A DNA stretch of 64,000 nt from NCBI GenBank assembly GCA_029204225.1, contig CM055113.1, forward strand, positions 26,835,462 to 26,899,461. Direction: 5' to 3'. The notes under the pieces were generated by a model. That model saw nothing but the letters and a program-made list of their open reading frames with translations, was not told the origin of the DNA and ran no database searches. Position 1 is the first letter of the stretch; every line of letters begins with the position of its first letter. Of the stretch, positions 21,541 through 34,266 are shown in pieces. Source of the DNA: Diphasiastrum complanatum (lineage: Eukaryota; Streptophyta; Lycopodiopsida; Lycopodiales; Lycopodiaceae). A program made the position numbers and the translations under genes.

Positions 21541-21775
21541 CGCTGCCAAATTAGCCTGTATAGTGATTTTGGTTTCGCAATGCTATACTAGAGGGCATGT
21601 CTAGGGTTTGTCAGTTATCTAGGCCATATTGGGCCTTGTTCTAGTTTGGCAGGTGGTAGGCCAATTTTAGGACACCTATCATTTCATGCAGTAAGGGATT
21701 TCCTATATGTACAATGTTCTTTGTAATACACATAACTTCTGCTGTGCTATCTATGAGAGCTTGTGAGGGGTGATC

Positions 21776-22489
21776 AAGTCTCAAAAGTTGGTCAAGTTTG
21801 TTTGGTACTGGTTCCTACATTATAGGACCAAATTCCTAGATTTATGGAGTAGGTTGATCAATCTAGCCACCTACATGGCAAGACTGAAGGATGAGACTAG
21901 AATGGCAAATTATTACAAGAAAGGTCAATCAACTTCCTTATTAGATGCTGGATTTTCACCTAACGGCAAGATGGGAAAGAGGCTTGCTTTGTATTACCGT
22001 CTCTCCATAGCAATGCCTTAGATTATTTTGAGAGCTTATTTTGAGGCAAACTCAACCTTGTACACTATGTACATTGATTTCCTTTGGATCTGAGCAAGAA
22101 CTAAGTGTTCTTAACATCATTTGTTGTCTCCTGGCCGTACTGAGTACTGTTTCACACATGTGTATGGTGTACATCACTTTTGGTTAATGATTTTGGGTTG
22201 CTCTTGCTTGATGCATGTAGAATTGTGAATCTAGATCTCATATTTGTGTGTCTAGTTTGCATTGGTTTTATGACCAATCAAGCACTCACTCTTGTGAGTC
22301 ATTAATAGACTCAAGTAAGGTCCACTGTACTTTGAAACCTTTTTTATTCACTAACTTGACTATTTGGCCTTGTGACATTTAATTTTTGCAAAAAGGCCTA
22401 AAGTCCTTTAATTAATCAAATAACTATGTGATCATCGGGTTGGACTTACACACACTGCAGGGTGCCAAATCCCTCTCACTTATTAACTA
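21776..22489. other. Unrecognised stretch between LTR elements
   Basis: One plus frame (21770-22021) encodes 83 residues with TYMARLKDETRMANYYKKG; no family recognised. The remainder lacks coding character. It may be the degraded 5' part of the old copia copy that follows. Confidence 0.3.
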
Positions 22490-23128
22490 GCGTTAGTGTT
22501 GCCTTGGGATCCACAAACCTTCCAACAAATATATCAAGATACTCCTTGGGATATTTATTCGCCAAGAAGTGTATCACCTGAGTTGAAGGTACCAAAGTGC
22601 TACGAGATCATCATGAAGGATACACGAATGAATCAACCAAGATCAAGCTCGCAAGGCGAGATGAGAAGATCAACAAGAGAGAGGAAAGCACCAAAAATTA
22701 TGATCTTATGAGTGACATCATGGAGTGTCAAAAGCCAACAACCTTTGAGGAAGTGTAGGAAAGAGTGGCAAGGGGCTATGGAGGACGAGATGAACTTGAT
22801 CCAAAGACATGGTACATGAGACTTAGTTGATTTTACACTTGGAAAGAATCCCATTATATGGAACAAAATTTCATGCGAATGGATTGATTGCAAAACACAA
22901 GGCATAGTTGGTGGTCAAAGGCTCGAAGCAAAACAAAGGTATTGACAATGAAGAGACATTTTCTCCTGTAGGTAAGTGGACTAGTTTATGCTTGGTGATC
23001 GCATTAGCTTCATTTTTAGGATGAAAAATTCATCAATTGGACGTGAAATCAGCACTTTTGAATGTTGACTTGGAACCACAAGATTATGTAGTCAAAGGCC
23101 AATAAGACAAAGTATGCAAGTTGCATAA
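22490..23128 (+). pseudogene. Old copia copy, upstream part of reverse transcriptase
   Basis: The plus strand encodes the linker before copia RT (RRSTRERKAPKIMIL) and RT blocks: EWQGAMEDEMN, then, with frame changes, GRKIHQLDVKSALLN-like sequence, and finally DYVVKG and DKVCKLH at the right edge. Many stops and frameshifts make it an old copy. The next codons of the same motif (KALYGLKQAP) continue at 27103, after the nested element. Confidence 0.8.
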
Positions 23129-23799
23129 TGTTGAATTCACACATGTGGATTGTCCACAACATGTGCTTGTGATCTCCTAGATGCACAAAGATCAAGACTA
23201 GATTGAGATTCAAGATCAATCTTAGATCCTATGGCAAAAACACACTACTACATGCATTCAATCACTTCCAACTCTCACTCACACGTGTGGGAAGTGTTCC
23301 AAAAGTATTCTAAGTAAAAACAAGCTGCTCTCCTTGAGTAGAGAGAGAAAAACCATCATGAGCTCTCGGGTAGAGAGAGAAAGCTAGAAATTCAATGACA
23401 CTCAAAATCCACTCAATCTCAAAATCAAGTAGATCCAAAATGAGGAGTACAATGATACTAGTAGATCCATGAGCTGCCACTATGCTTACTATGATTGGAC
23501 CACACTTTGTCACCTCTTAATCTTATTGGGCCATTGATCCATGCACCTCTTACTCTATTTTCGCTCAATAGTGGCATTACAAGTGGAAGTGGATAATTTG
23601 CCATCTATGCCAAATTTGACCCTATCAACATTCTACACCTAAATGCTTGACTATGAAATTCTATGAGACCCCCCTATATCAAACATTTTGATTTACTTTA
23701 CAATTCTCCACACGTGGGAACATCCTCCACACATGTGAGATTCACTCACAAACTTCTATCATAGAAAATACCTAGCTAGATTTTTGCCAATTTCTCACA
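23129..23799 (-). repeat. 3' LTR of the nested copia element
   Basis: 671 bp, plus-strand start TGTTGAATTC and end TTTCTCACA. It matches the 5' LTR but lacks about 150 bp near 23544, where both edges carry CCTC, so a microhomology deletion is likely. It contains CACACGTGTG at 23280-23289. Confidence 0.9.
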
Positions 23800-23922
23800 C
23801 TCCTCAAAAAATAGCTTGGAAAGGTACTAGATCACCTGTGAAGTTTGTAAATCTTTTTGAGTGGATCCTTTGGTATGCATAAGAAGTGAAAATCGGCCAA
23901 GGGATCCATCATAGCAGCACCC

Positions 23923-25923
23923 TCACCATATCCATGATAAGATCTCTTTGGTAGAGATCTCTTGCCAATGCCTTTGAAGAGTGCTCCACCAATATGCCAC
24001 TATGATCATGGGCTTCCTCCATGCTTGATGATGATCTTTGCTTTGAAAGTTCCACTTGCATGATGGATGCACCATAAATAGAGAAATCTGAGGCTTCCAA
24101 GCCTCATAAGGATCATGGAGATCAAGATCATAAGATGTGAAACAATGATGATTATCAAGATTATGCTTTCTAGCTTGACTAGTCCACATACAATGAACTA
24201 TATCCATGATGGATCTAATCTTGATATCAAAGACTATCTTGATCTTTTTTAGGCTAGTTACTCTCTCAAGGATGTAAGTGTCCACTTTGGATGCTTCACT
24301 TAATCTCAAGAGGAGTTTACAATTTGCCTCAAAACATGTGAAAACATGATTTTCAAAAAAGTGAGTACCAAGCTCAATCTTGTTCTTACTAGAACCAAGA
24401 GCATACTTTTGACAATACAATATCTTGCTTTCAAAAAGTATTGGAAACACATCTAAGTCAATAATGACAAGAAACATGTCCATACCATAAGCATCATACA
24501 AAACTAGTATAGCTTTTCTTGAACTTTGAGATCCAAAAAATTCAATGAAGCAAGATAGCATTTCAAGCAAAGGAAGAGAAGCATATATGAATGTGTTGTA
24601 GTAGATACAACATGAAAGATGCCCCTCTTTGCCATGTAAGGTGAGCCATAAAGACTCAGCCATGCATCTTGAAGATCTTCTTGAAATCATATGAAGAAGA
24701 AACTCCTCCTTACACATTGGCCCCATCATAACTTGAATAGCTTCAAAAAAGATAACTTGTGATGCTTCTTGAGAAGCCTTGATCTCGGCCACTTCCAAGA
24801 TTGAATATTCATGCAATGTGACATCTCTATTCACAATCACTTTTGAAATAGAGAGTGTAAAGACACTAAAGGCCTCCTTGATGGATGAGTATCCAATCAT
24901 GATCCATGAGCTTGGATCATCCTTCCTTCTTGTTTCCAAGGGAATATGTGCAAAGCAAGCACTACCAAGTTCACTAAGGTGATCAACCTTAGGCTTCATC
25001 TTGAATAAAACTTCATATGGTGCTATTCCTTCAAGAGCTCCAATACTCCTCAAAGCTTTGATCTTCAATGAGAATTTCTTCTCAACATATGCTTTTAATA
25101 ATAAGGAATAATCATACACCATAATACTTGAAGAGAGAAGATATGTGCATCTTGTGTGATCATCCTCCTTTGAAATATTGGACATATAAGAAACATCAAG
25201 AGAGTTTAAACTCTCACTTGGATCCAATTTGTAGATGCCTTCAAATCTTGATCCATATGCAAGGATCTCACCATCCTTCTTGATCACACAATTGTCAATA
25301 TTGAAATTGACATCAAAGCCACTATCAAGAAGTTGGCCAACACTTAAGATGTTCTTTGTGAGCTTTGGGACAAAAAGAACATTGTTGAGAAAGAGATCTT
25401 TAGAAGATGCAAGCTTCAAGGGAATAATCCCTACTCCTTCAATACTACACTCATGCTTACTTGCAAAGTATATGGTCTTCTTGACTCCATCATAAGGCAA
25501 AATAGATGAAAAAAAGTGCTTGGAGCCACACATATGTGAAGATGCTCCACTATCAATATACCATGAGTCATCCTTGTTGAAGGTGGAAGAGGAGAAGCTT
25601 GATGCCATAAGAGAGCCTTCTCCATCACTTGCAATATAGTCTTCTTTCTCATTGGTGATGTTGGCTTGATTGAGTTGATTCTTCTTCTTGAAGCAATTGG
25701 TGGCATAATGGCCTTTCTTGAAACAATAAATGCACTTGATCTTCTTCTTCTTGAGATTTGAAGTAGAAGCATGAGAGTTATCCTCCTCCTCCTCTTCATC
25801 TTGGTCTTTAGCTTTGTCATTAGAGAAGTGATGGTGTTGCTTCTTACTCCTCACATATAGATGAGATTGGTAAGCATTCAATTGTGATTTTGGATCAAAC
25901 AAGCAATCTCTTGACCAAACCAA
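23923..25923 (-). CDS. Chimeric gag-protease-unknown open frame of nested copia element (666 codons)
   Basis: One uninterrupted minus-strand frame. Residues 1-60 are the tail of Gag with an acidic run. A CCHC knuckle CIYCFKKGHYATNC covers 64-77. The protease active site DSGASSHM starts at residue 124, and ILSVGQLLDSGFDVNF marks the copia protease-integrase linker. Roughly residues 290-345 match only the C-terminal end of copia integrase (APYEVLFKMKPKVDHL, SACFAHIPLETRRKDDPSS). The integrase zinc finger and DDE core are absent, and no RT or RNase H motif follows. Instead about 270 further codons of unrecognised sequence stay open to the stop. The Gag start is missing. It could encode a real fusion or be a chance frame in replaced DNA; the length without a stop argues against pure chance. 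Confidence 0.7.
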   Translation of the reverse strand: MVWSRDCLFDPKSQLNAYQSHLYVRSKKQHHHFSNDKAKDQDEEEEEDNSHASTSNLKKKKIKCIYCFKKGHYATNCFKKKNQLNQANITNEKEDYIASDGEGSLMASSFSSSTFNKDDSWYIDSGASSHMCGSKHFFSSILPYDGVKKTIYFASKHECSIEGVGIIPLKLASSKDLFLNNVLFVPKLTKNILSVGQLLDSGFDVNFNIDNCVIKKDGEILAYGSRFEGIYKLDPSESLNSLDVSYMSNISKEDDHTRCTYLLSSSIMVYDYSLLLKAYVEKKFSLKIKALRSIGALEGIAPYEVLFKMKPKVDHLSELGSACFAHIPLETRRKDDPSSWIMIGYSSIKEAFSVFTLSISKVIVNRDVTLHEYSILEVAEIKASQEASQVIFFEAIQVMMGPMCKEEFLLHMISRRSSRCMAESLWLTLHGKEGHLSCCIYYNTFIYASLPLLEMLSCFIEFFGSQSSRKAILVLYDAYGMDMFLVIIDLDVFPILFESKILYCQKYALGSSKNKIELGTHFFENHVFTCFEANCKLLLRLSEASKVDTYILERVTSLKKIKIVFDIKIRSIMDIVHCMWTSQARKHNLDNHHCFTSYDLDLHDPYEAWKPQISLFMVHPSCKWNFQSKDHHQAWRKPMIIVAYWWSTLQRHWQEISTKEILSWIW

Positions 25924-26265
25924 ATGTGTCCACCCAGGTCTAGGTGCCCTACCTAACCCTCTTCAAAAGCTTATAACTTTTGATTGGCTCAACCAAATGG
26001 AATGAAATTGATTGCATCAAAACAAGCTATCTAGCAAGATTTTTGGATCAACCATGAAAGAGAAGTCCCAAACTGAAATTGGATGTTATGTTTGAGCACA
26101 TGATTTCGTACAGTACCAGGTCAAACCCAATCAATGCCCTATTGATCTCTTTTGATCCAAAATTGGACAAGATAGCTAGGAAAATGGATCTTGACAATTT
26201 CTAGCTCAAGATTGATGAATAGTTTTCACTTAAATGGATCAAAATGCATGGTAACATTAGGTAGT

Positions 26266-26276
26266 CTCTGATACCA
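26266..26276 (-). other. Primer-binding site of the nested copia element
   Basis: CTCTGATACCA on the plus strand, the complement of TGGTATCAGAG, immediately before the LTR TG at 26277. Confidence 0.85.
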
Positions 26277-27102
26277 TGTTGAATTTCACACGTGTGGACT
26301 GTCCACAACATGTACTTGTGATCTCCTAAGGTGTGTAGATGCACCAAGATCAAGACTAGATTGAGATTCAAGATCAATCTTAGATCCTATGGCAAAAACA
26401 CACTACTACATGCATTCAATCACTTCCAACTCTCACTCACACGTGTGGGAAGTTTTCCATAAGTATTCTAAGTAAAAACAAGCTGCTCTCCTCGGGTAGA
26501 GAGAGAAAAACCATCATGAGCTCTCGGGTAGAGGGAGAAAGCTAGAAATTCAATGACACTCAAAATCCACTCAATCTCAAAATCAATTAGATCCAAAATG
26601 AGGAGTACAATGATACTAGTAGATCCACGAGCTACCACTATGCTTACTATGATTGGACCACACTTTGTCACCTCTTAATCTTATTGGGCCATTGATCCAT
26701 GCACCTCCTAATTCTATTGGACTATATTCAAGCACACCTCAAATTCCTATTGGACCACACATGGTTCCACCTCTAAATCCTATTGGACCTCTTAAACTTC
26801 ATCAAACAAAAGCATTACACTTGTCTACACTCTAATTGGCACGGGTTTAGCCTCTTACTCTATTTTGGCTCAATAGTGACATTACAAGTGGAAGTGGATA
26901 ATTTGCCATCTTAGCCAAATTTGACGCTATCAACATTCTACACCTAAATGCTTGACTATGAAATTCTATGAGACCCCTATATCAAACATTTTGATTTACT
27001 TTACAATTCTCCACACGTGGGAACATCCTCCACACATGTGAGATTCACTCACAAACTTCTATAATAGAAAATACCAAACTAGATTTTTGCCAATTTCTCA
27101 CA
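26277..27102 (-). repeat. 5' LTR of the nested copia element
   Basis: 826 bp, homologous to 23129-23799 but about 150 bp longer. The extra part is built of related phrases 'ctattggacNNNcctc'. Contains CACACGTGTG at 26287-26296 and 26438-26447. Confidence 0.9.
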
Positions 27103-27720
27103 CAGAAAGCGTTATATGGCCTAAAACAAGCACCGTGCGTGTGGTATGGTTGCATAGTAGCTACTATCTCTTTAATAGCTTTGTGAGGACGAATTATGAT
27201 CCTTACCATTATGTGCTTACTAGTGATGACAATGTTTCTTTGGCAGAGTCGTACGTAGATGACATCATCATCACAAGAAATAATGATGACTTGATAAAGT
27301 CTATGAAGGTTAGTTTATGTAAGCATTTTGAGATGACAGACTTGGATCTAGGCATATAAGTGTGGCAAAATGTAAACATTATTATACGCTCATGAAGTTC
27401 AAGAAAGATTTCATATGTTTGATTGCAAGCCCTTGACTTTGCCTAGTGAGATTAGTAAGAAACTAACATGTCTTGATGAGAGTGGTCCAATTGATAGTAC
27501 ATTGTATCAACAACTTGTTAGTAGTCTTATAGTATCTCACTACCAACAACTTGTTAGTAGTCTTATAGTATCTCACGACCATTAGACTAGATATCAATTA
27601 TGCTATGACCTTGGTGAGTTAGTTTACAACAACTCGTATTATGGGACATTGGAAAGCAACCAAGTGTATGTGAAAGACACACTTGATATTGGCCTTGGTC
27701 AAGACAGTTTGATATATTGA
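27103..27720 (+). pseudogene. Old copia copy, downstream part of reverse transcriptase
   Basis: Continuation of 22490-23128: KALYGLKQAP, then SYVDDIIITRNNDDL (the catalytic YVDD block) and KHFEMTDLDLGI. Beyond about 27360 the frame is broken, but traces of the pre-RNase H region are visible near 27480-27680, including a 35-bp local duplication of 'ccaacaacttgttagtagtc' at about 27505 and 27542. Confidence 0.85.
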
Positions 27721-30080
<2,360 letters not shown>

Positions 30081-30091
30081 ACTCTACTTTG

Positions 30092-30099
30092 TATATAAA
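30092..30099 (+). promoter_or_regulatory. Candidate TATA box
   Basis: TATATAAA lies about 230 bp upstream of a small open frame with a good start context. The intervening sequence is less AT-rich than its surroundings and fits a 5' untranslated region. It is the best TATA match near a candidate host gene here. Confidence 0.4.
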
Positions 30100-30320
30100 C
30101 TTGGAAAGGATCTTATGCCTCGTAGTTCTGAACAAGAAAGACGTGCGTTTTTGTAGCTCAGAAGATTCGAGTTCTCGACTTCAGTACACTTCGGATTGTT
30201 GTCCAGTAGTGTCTAACGCCTGATTGTCGTACATCTTATTCCTGTCGTGAGTTATTGCAGATCTCGAGAAATCTAGTTTCTGTGAAGATCTTTGTTGGTT
30301 TCTGTTGTTTGTCAGTGACG

Positions 30321-30500
30321 ATGGTGGATTTATCAGAAAATGAAGACAGATCGCGAGAAAATCAGCAGGTGAGCCTGTTGAAGCTGACGCAATGTACTTC
30401 AGAGGCCTACAACATGTTCTTTGCAACGGTGTTCCTCCTTTTCTTCGTGGGCGCGGGGGTAACATTTGCTTCATTAACTGAAACCTCTATCTTATCGTGA
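30321..30500 (+). CDS. Candidate small single-pass membrane protein (59 residues)
   Basis: The ATG at 30321 has a strong plant start context (A at -3, G at +4), and the frame ends with TGA at 30498-30500. An upstream in-frame start at 30255 exists but in a poorer context. Residues 1-28 are polar and acidic-to-mixed (DLSENEDRSRENQQ). Residues 30-52 form one strongly hydrophobic segment (FFATVFLLFFVGAGVTFASL), and a short polar tail follows. Such a layout fits a tail-anchored or single-pass membrane microprotein. No retroelement motif is present, and a TATA box lies about 230 bp upstream. No family is recognised. It could also be a chance frame or the first exon of a larger gene. Confidence 0.4.
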   Translation: MVDLSENEDRSRENQQVSLLKLTQCTSEAYNMFFATVFLLFFVGAGVTFASLTETSILS

Positions 30501-31090
30501 TTTGTGCGATCTTTCTCAGCCGGAGACAAGAAATGACGAAGATAATAATATGATGCAATCCAGCTTGCAGAACGTTGAATCTACTATGACGGCGGCGAAC
30601 GATCAATAACAAGATGTCACAGCTATGAACTGACGTAACAAGATGTCCCGGCGATGAACTGACATCGCGTTTATGGCAGAAAGACCAAATCCTTTTTTCT
30701 TCTTGTAATGAAGAGTATCTACTATCAGATGTCTGATGGATGTACAAAACTTCCAGATATAATGATATTTTAAACTGCTATATGTACTATAAATGGACTA
30801 TCTGAAGACAATGTACTTGAGTTTTAGTTTCTAGTAATTGGTCCATATTACTCTTTCTAGCTATGTTAAACTTTAAAGTGGGTGCGTCTCATGTAAATAT
30901 GGAGAGATAGACTTGATTTCTTCTATTTTTCTTTTGGCCCTCCATCATAGATGATAGGGGTATTACAATCAATCCCTCAAAAGCTGACTTGGCGTCTTAG
31001 AAAAATGTAAAATGTACTATGCTTTTTTAGTACTAAAAAAATAGTTTTTGGATGAAATATTCTTTTAAAAAAAATTAACTAATTTTTTTT
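30501..31090. other. Possible 3' region of the small gene, then AT-rich DNA
   Basis: No further gene. Two near-identical phrases 'aacaagatgtcNcNgc(t/g)atgaactga' occur near 30608 and 30637. AATAAT and AATGATAT strings could serve polyadenylation of the small upstream frame, but this is speculative. Confidence 0.3.
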
Positions 31091-31110
31091 AAATTAATTA
31101 ATTAATTAAT

Positions 31111-31156
<46 letters not shown>
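31091..31156. repeat. (ATTA)n then (TC)n microsatellite
   Basis: An ATTA-type run at about 31091-31112 abuts a 42-bp TC array at 31115-31156. Confidence 0.95.
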
Positions 31157-31158
<2 letters not shown>

Positions 31159-31348
31159 GTCGACTACGTTCTCCATTGAAAAGAGGGACATGTTTGTGGG
31201 TTAAATCAAACCTATATAACACAGGTGGCTCAGTAATCTGCGTTTTTCATTGCAGATTTAGTCTTGTTTCTACCAAGACTTCATCTCAGCAGCCAACAAT
31301 ATTACGTTATTGTTGTTTCTACCAATGATATCACTACTACACTTCTAC

Positions 31349-31745
31349 TTCTAGTTCTTCTTTGATTGACAAGCTCAATGGAGAAAACTACCATCTCTGG
31401 AAGTTTAAGATGAAGGTCATTCTACTAGCCAAGGAACTATGGGACATAGTTGATAGTACCGAAATCAAGCCAGAGGCTGATGCAGCTAGCATCACCAAAT
31501 GGAGGCAATGAAATGGCAAGGCTTTTGTCTTAATCACTCTAAATATCAGAGCCTCCCAAACCAATCACTTCCGATCCGCACAAACAGCCAAGGATGTTTG
31601 GGACATCCTAGCTACACTCTATGACATCAGAGATGTCACTTCTAAATTCCATTTGAGGAAGAAATTTTTCACTTTGAGAATGTCTGATGCAGACACTATT
31701 TCCAGCCATCTCAATACATTAAAAAAGAGCTGAAACTTTCTAGCT
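31349..31745 (+). pseudogene. Ty1/copia gag fragment (UBN2 type)
   Basis: The plus-strand frame reads FIDKLNGENYHLWKFKMKVI, a classic copia Gag opening, then AKELWDIVDSTEIKP and DVWDILATLYDIRD, and continues through KFHLRKKFFTLRMSDADTIS. TGA near 31510 and another stop near 31731 interrupt it. The homology ends near 31745; zinc knuckle and pol are absent. Confidence 0.85.
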
Positions 31746-32129
31746 GCACCTTTCAATAATTTTCAATACTTTTCAGCACTTGAGATGGGTAATTTTAGAT
31801 AAACATATCTATTTCTACATAACTCCAAATTGAAAAAAATTTGAGAGACATTTTTCTACACAAATTGAAAGAATATTGTTAAAATCCTACTATTATACAC
31901 TCATGTATGATATTTCTAGTTTTGGTGATTTTTATCAACACTTAAAAGGGTAACTTTGAATGCATGTATCTATATCTATAGATGTCCAAATTCAATTTGT
32001 TTTAATAGACATGTTTCTATAATCATACAAGATTTTTAAGAATAGTCAGGATACAAATTGAATGTGAAATTCACAACAATGTAGTCCCATATATGAAAAT
32101 ATCAAAGTTGCATCAGTACCCCCACATGT
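31746..32129. other. AT-rich junction between copia gag and gypsy pol
   Basis: No coding frame. Two related phrases ('gggtaaNtttNgataNacatNtatct') near 31788 and 31948 suggest a local duplication. Confidence 0.3.
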
Positions 32130-32199
32130 TTGACAAATCATATCAAGTTGCTGATAATGAAAAATATAGCTTCCTTGATGGATTCTCCGGCTAACCACG

Positions 32200-33453
32200 T
32201 ATATATCAGAGAAGAGGACCAGTCCAAAACAACTAACACAATTGATTGGGGTACTTATGCCTATCAGAAGATGCCGTTCGGACTTTGTAACGCGCCAGCC
32301 ACATTCAAGAAAATGATGACTGTCATTTTTCAAGAATATCTACGCGTATTCCTAGAAATCTTTATGGATGACTTCTGTGTTTATAGCTCAGAAGCCACTC
32401 ATCTTTCGAAGTTGTGGAAGACATTGCAGAGGTGCAGAGAGACTTCACTGTGTCTACATTATGAGAAGTGTTATTTTGGTATGCCAAAAGGAATACTACT
32501 CGGACACAAAATATCAAAAAGAGGAATTGAAGTCAATAAAGATAAATATGTGAGAACTCAAAGGATTTCTGAATCACGTTGGTTATTATAGAAGGTTCAT
32601 TCAAGACCATGCATCTATTGCTGCACCACTGACACATTTGTTAAAGAAAGACATTTACTACGAATGGTCTGCTGATTGTCAATCATTTGAGTTACTGAAG
32701 CAAAAACTCTTGGATGCCCCAATTTTGAGACGACATGATTGGGTAAGGACATTTTATGTTTATGTGTATGTTTTGTCATTCGCAATTGGATTACCCTAAG
32801 TCAGAAAAACGATGAAAAATGGGACTATCTTGTCTACTATGCTGTAAGCATCTCAGAAAAGAACTATTCGGTGACGGAAAGTGAAGGACTTGGAATGATT
32901 TTTTCAGTGAAGAAGTTTCGACATTATTTGCTGGGATATGCCTTTATCTTCCATGTTGACCACTAAAACATCTGGTAAATAAACTAGATCTTTTAAGCTG
33001 AATAATTAGATGGGTGCTCTTGTGCAGGAATTTGATTATCAAGTGGAGGTACGCCAAGGGAAGTATCACACTAACGTATACTATTTATCTCACTTAAATT
33101 TAGGATCCGTTACTGAGAATTTAAGTGATGAATTTTCTGACGAGAATATTATGTTTTTATCTACCAAAAATTCGTTATATCTGAACATAATAGAGTACCT
33201 TCAAAATCAAAATTATCCTCTTCTTTTTGATCTTGAACAAAAGACGGTCTCCCAGCACAAGGTTGCACTGTATACAATAAGAAATAACGTAATTCATAAA
33301 ATGGGACCTGATGAAGAGCTTCGCAGATGTCTTGAATTGATTGATATTCAGAAGGCTATCCGAGCCTTGCATTCAGAAGATGCAAGTGGACACTTTGCAG
33401 TAGTGAATAGTGTAAAGAAGATCTTAAATGCTAAGTACTGGTGGCCAATGATG
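32200..33453 (+). pseudogene. Ty3/gypsy pol fragment: RT, RNase H, integrase zinc finger
   Basis: From about 32240 the frame encodes TIDWGTYAYQKMPFGLCNAP and EIFMDDFCVYSS; the catalytic Asp pair is intact at 32367-32372. KCYFGMPKGILLGHKISKRG follows. After a frameshift near 32555 it continues with VGYYRRFIQDHASIAAPLTH and the RNase H block NYSVTESEGLGMIFSVKKFRH. A third frame (33010-33522) has the RNase H end and the integrase HHCC start (RALHSEDASGHF, YWWPMM). At 33453 it is cut by a copia LTR. The 'MPFGLCNAPATF' style fits the Athila/Tat side of plant gypsy elements. Confidence 0.85.
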
Positions 33454-34266
33454 TGTCGCGAAAGCGAATCTGTTTCTTATTCGTTTTCGTTTTCGTATTC
33501 GCAAACGATTTTGTGTCTTTGAATTTTTTTTTTCGCGGAAGCTTCACAGGAACCTAGACACGTGACTGCACATCACAGAACACATTCTATTCTAGCTATC
33601 AAGACAAACGACGCAAGACAAGGAGATGCACGATAATAGAGCAATTGTATTATGAGTTTAATTTTTAGAGCGAGATCGTAAGTGTCTCGCTCATTGGCGA
33701 AATGACACTGCTTTTTTCGCTGTGTTCTGCTCGTTGGCAGACTTTCATGCACAACTTTCATTTCTAGTATTTTTCTTTTCTGCTCTATTCGCTACGTCTC
33801 TCTCTGTTGCTTACAGAAATTCTGTCTATTCTCTTATATATTTATGATCCAGAAAGGATAGTTTATATCTCCATTGTGTGGAGTTTACAAGAAAGCTAAA
33901 CGTAGGATCACAAGACTAGTTAACGCTAATCAACTAATCAGTTACTCTCCATCATTGCCACTCGTTTTAGCTGGGCATGAAGTCTACGACTCCAAGCCTG
34001 TTGAGCTACTAGCTGGCAGTGTGAAAGATTTTCCTTCGTTTGTTTCGTTTCCTTCGTTTGCTTTCGCTCATTTCATTTCTTTCGTATCTTTTCGTTTGCG
34101 TCCCTTTGCGGTTTGCGGTCCTGGAGGTATGTTTACGATTCACGAATGATTCACGAATCGTTCGTCCTTCGAGTCAAGGCACGTTGCCTTTTGTGAATTG
34201 TTCTCGTTCGACATTCGCTTCATGTTTGTGTTGCAACAAAGTTGCAGCAATTCACCATTTCTGACA
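33454..34266 (-). repeat. 3' LTR of a minus-strand copia element
   Basis: Plus-strand limits TGTCGCG (33454) and CTGACA (34266). It is homologous, in opposite orientation, to the LTR at 56756-57476, sharing phrases such as 'tggagttNacaagaNagcta' and 'caaggagatgcac'. It interrupts the gypsy integrase. The left flank TGATG (33449-33453) would be the target duplication, but the other end is lost. Confidence 0.85.

Larger units (their letters stand above)
20201..21775 (+). mobile_element. Small non-autonomous LTR element
   Basis: An LTR-like block (about 20201-20545) is followed at 20547 by TGGTATCAGAG. The segment 20285-20510 is repeated at about 21550-21770 (starting 'aaattagcctgtaNagtgat'), about 1.27 kb away, as a partial second LTR. 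The interior has no pol domain. A related element lies on the minus strand ending at 56544, sharing the LTR end, the primer site and the beginning of the interior. Confidence 0.65.
23129..27102 (-). mobile_element. Nested minus-strand copia element, chimeric and lacking RT
   Basis: LTRs at 23129-23799 (3') and 26277-27102 (5') in direct orientation, a primer-binding site at 26266-26276 and a polypurine tract at 23800-23811 (minus strand) define the element. It sits exactly within the KLH/KALYGLKQAP motif of an older copia RT. The flanks CATAA (23124-23128) and CAGAA (27103-27107) fit a 5-bp target duplication with one later change. The interior encodes Gag (C-terminal part), protease and a scrap of integrase, then about 270 codons of unrelated open frame. 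Confidence 0.9.
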
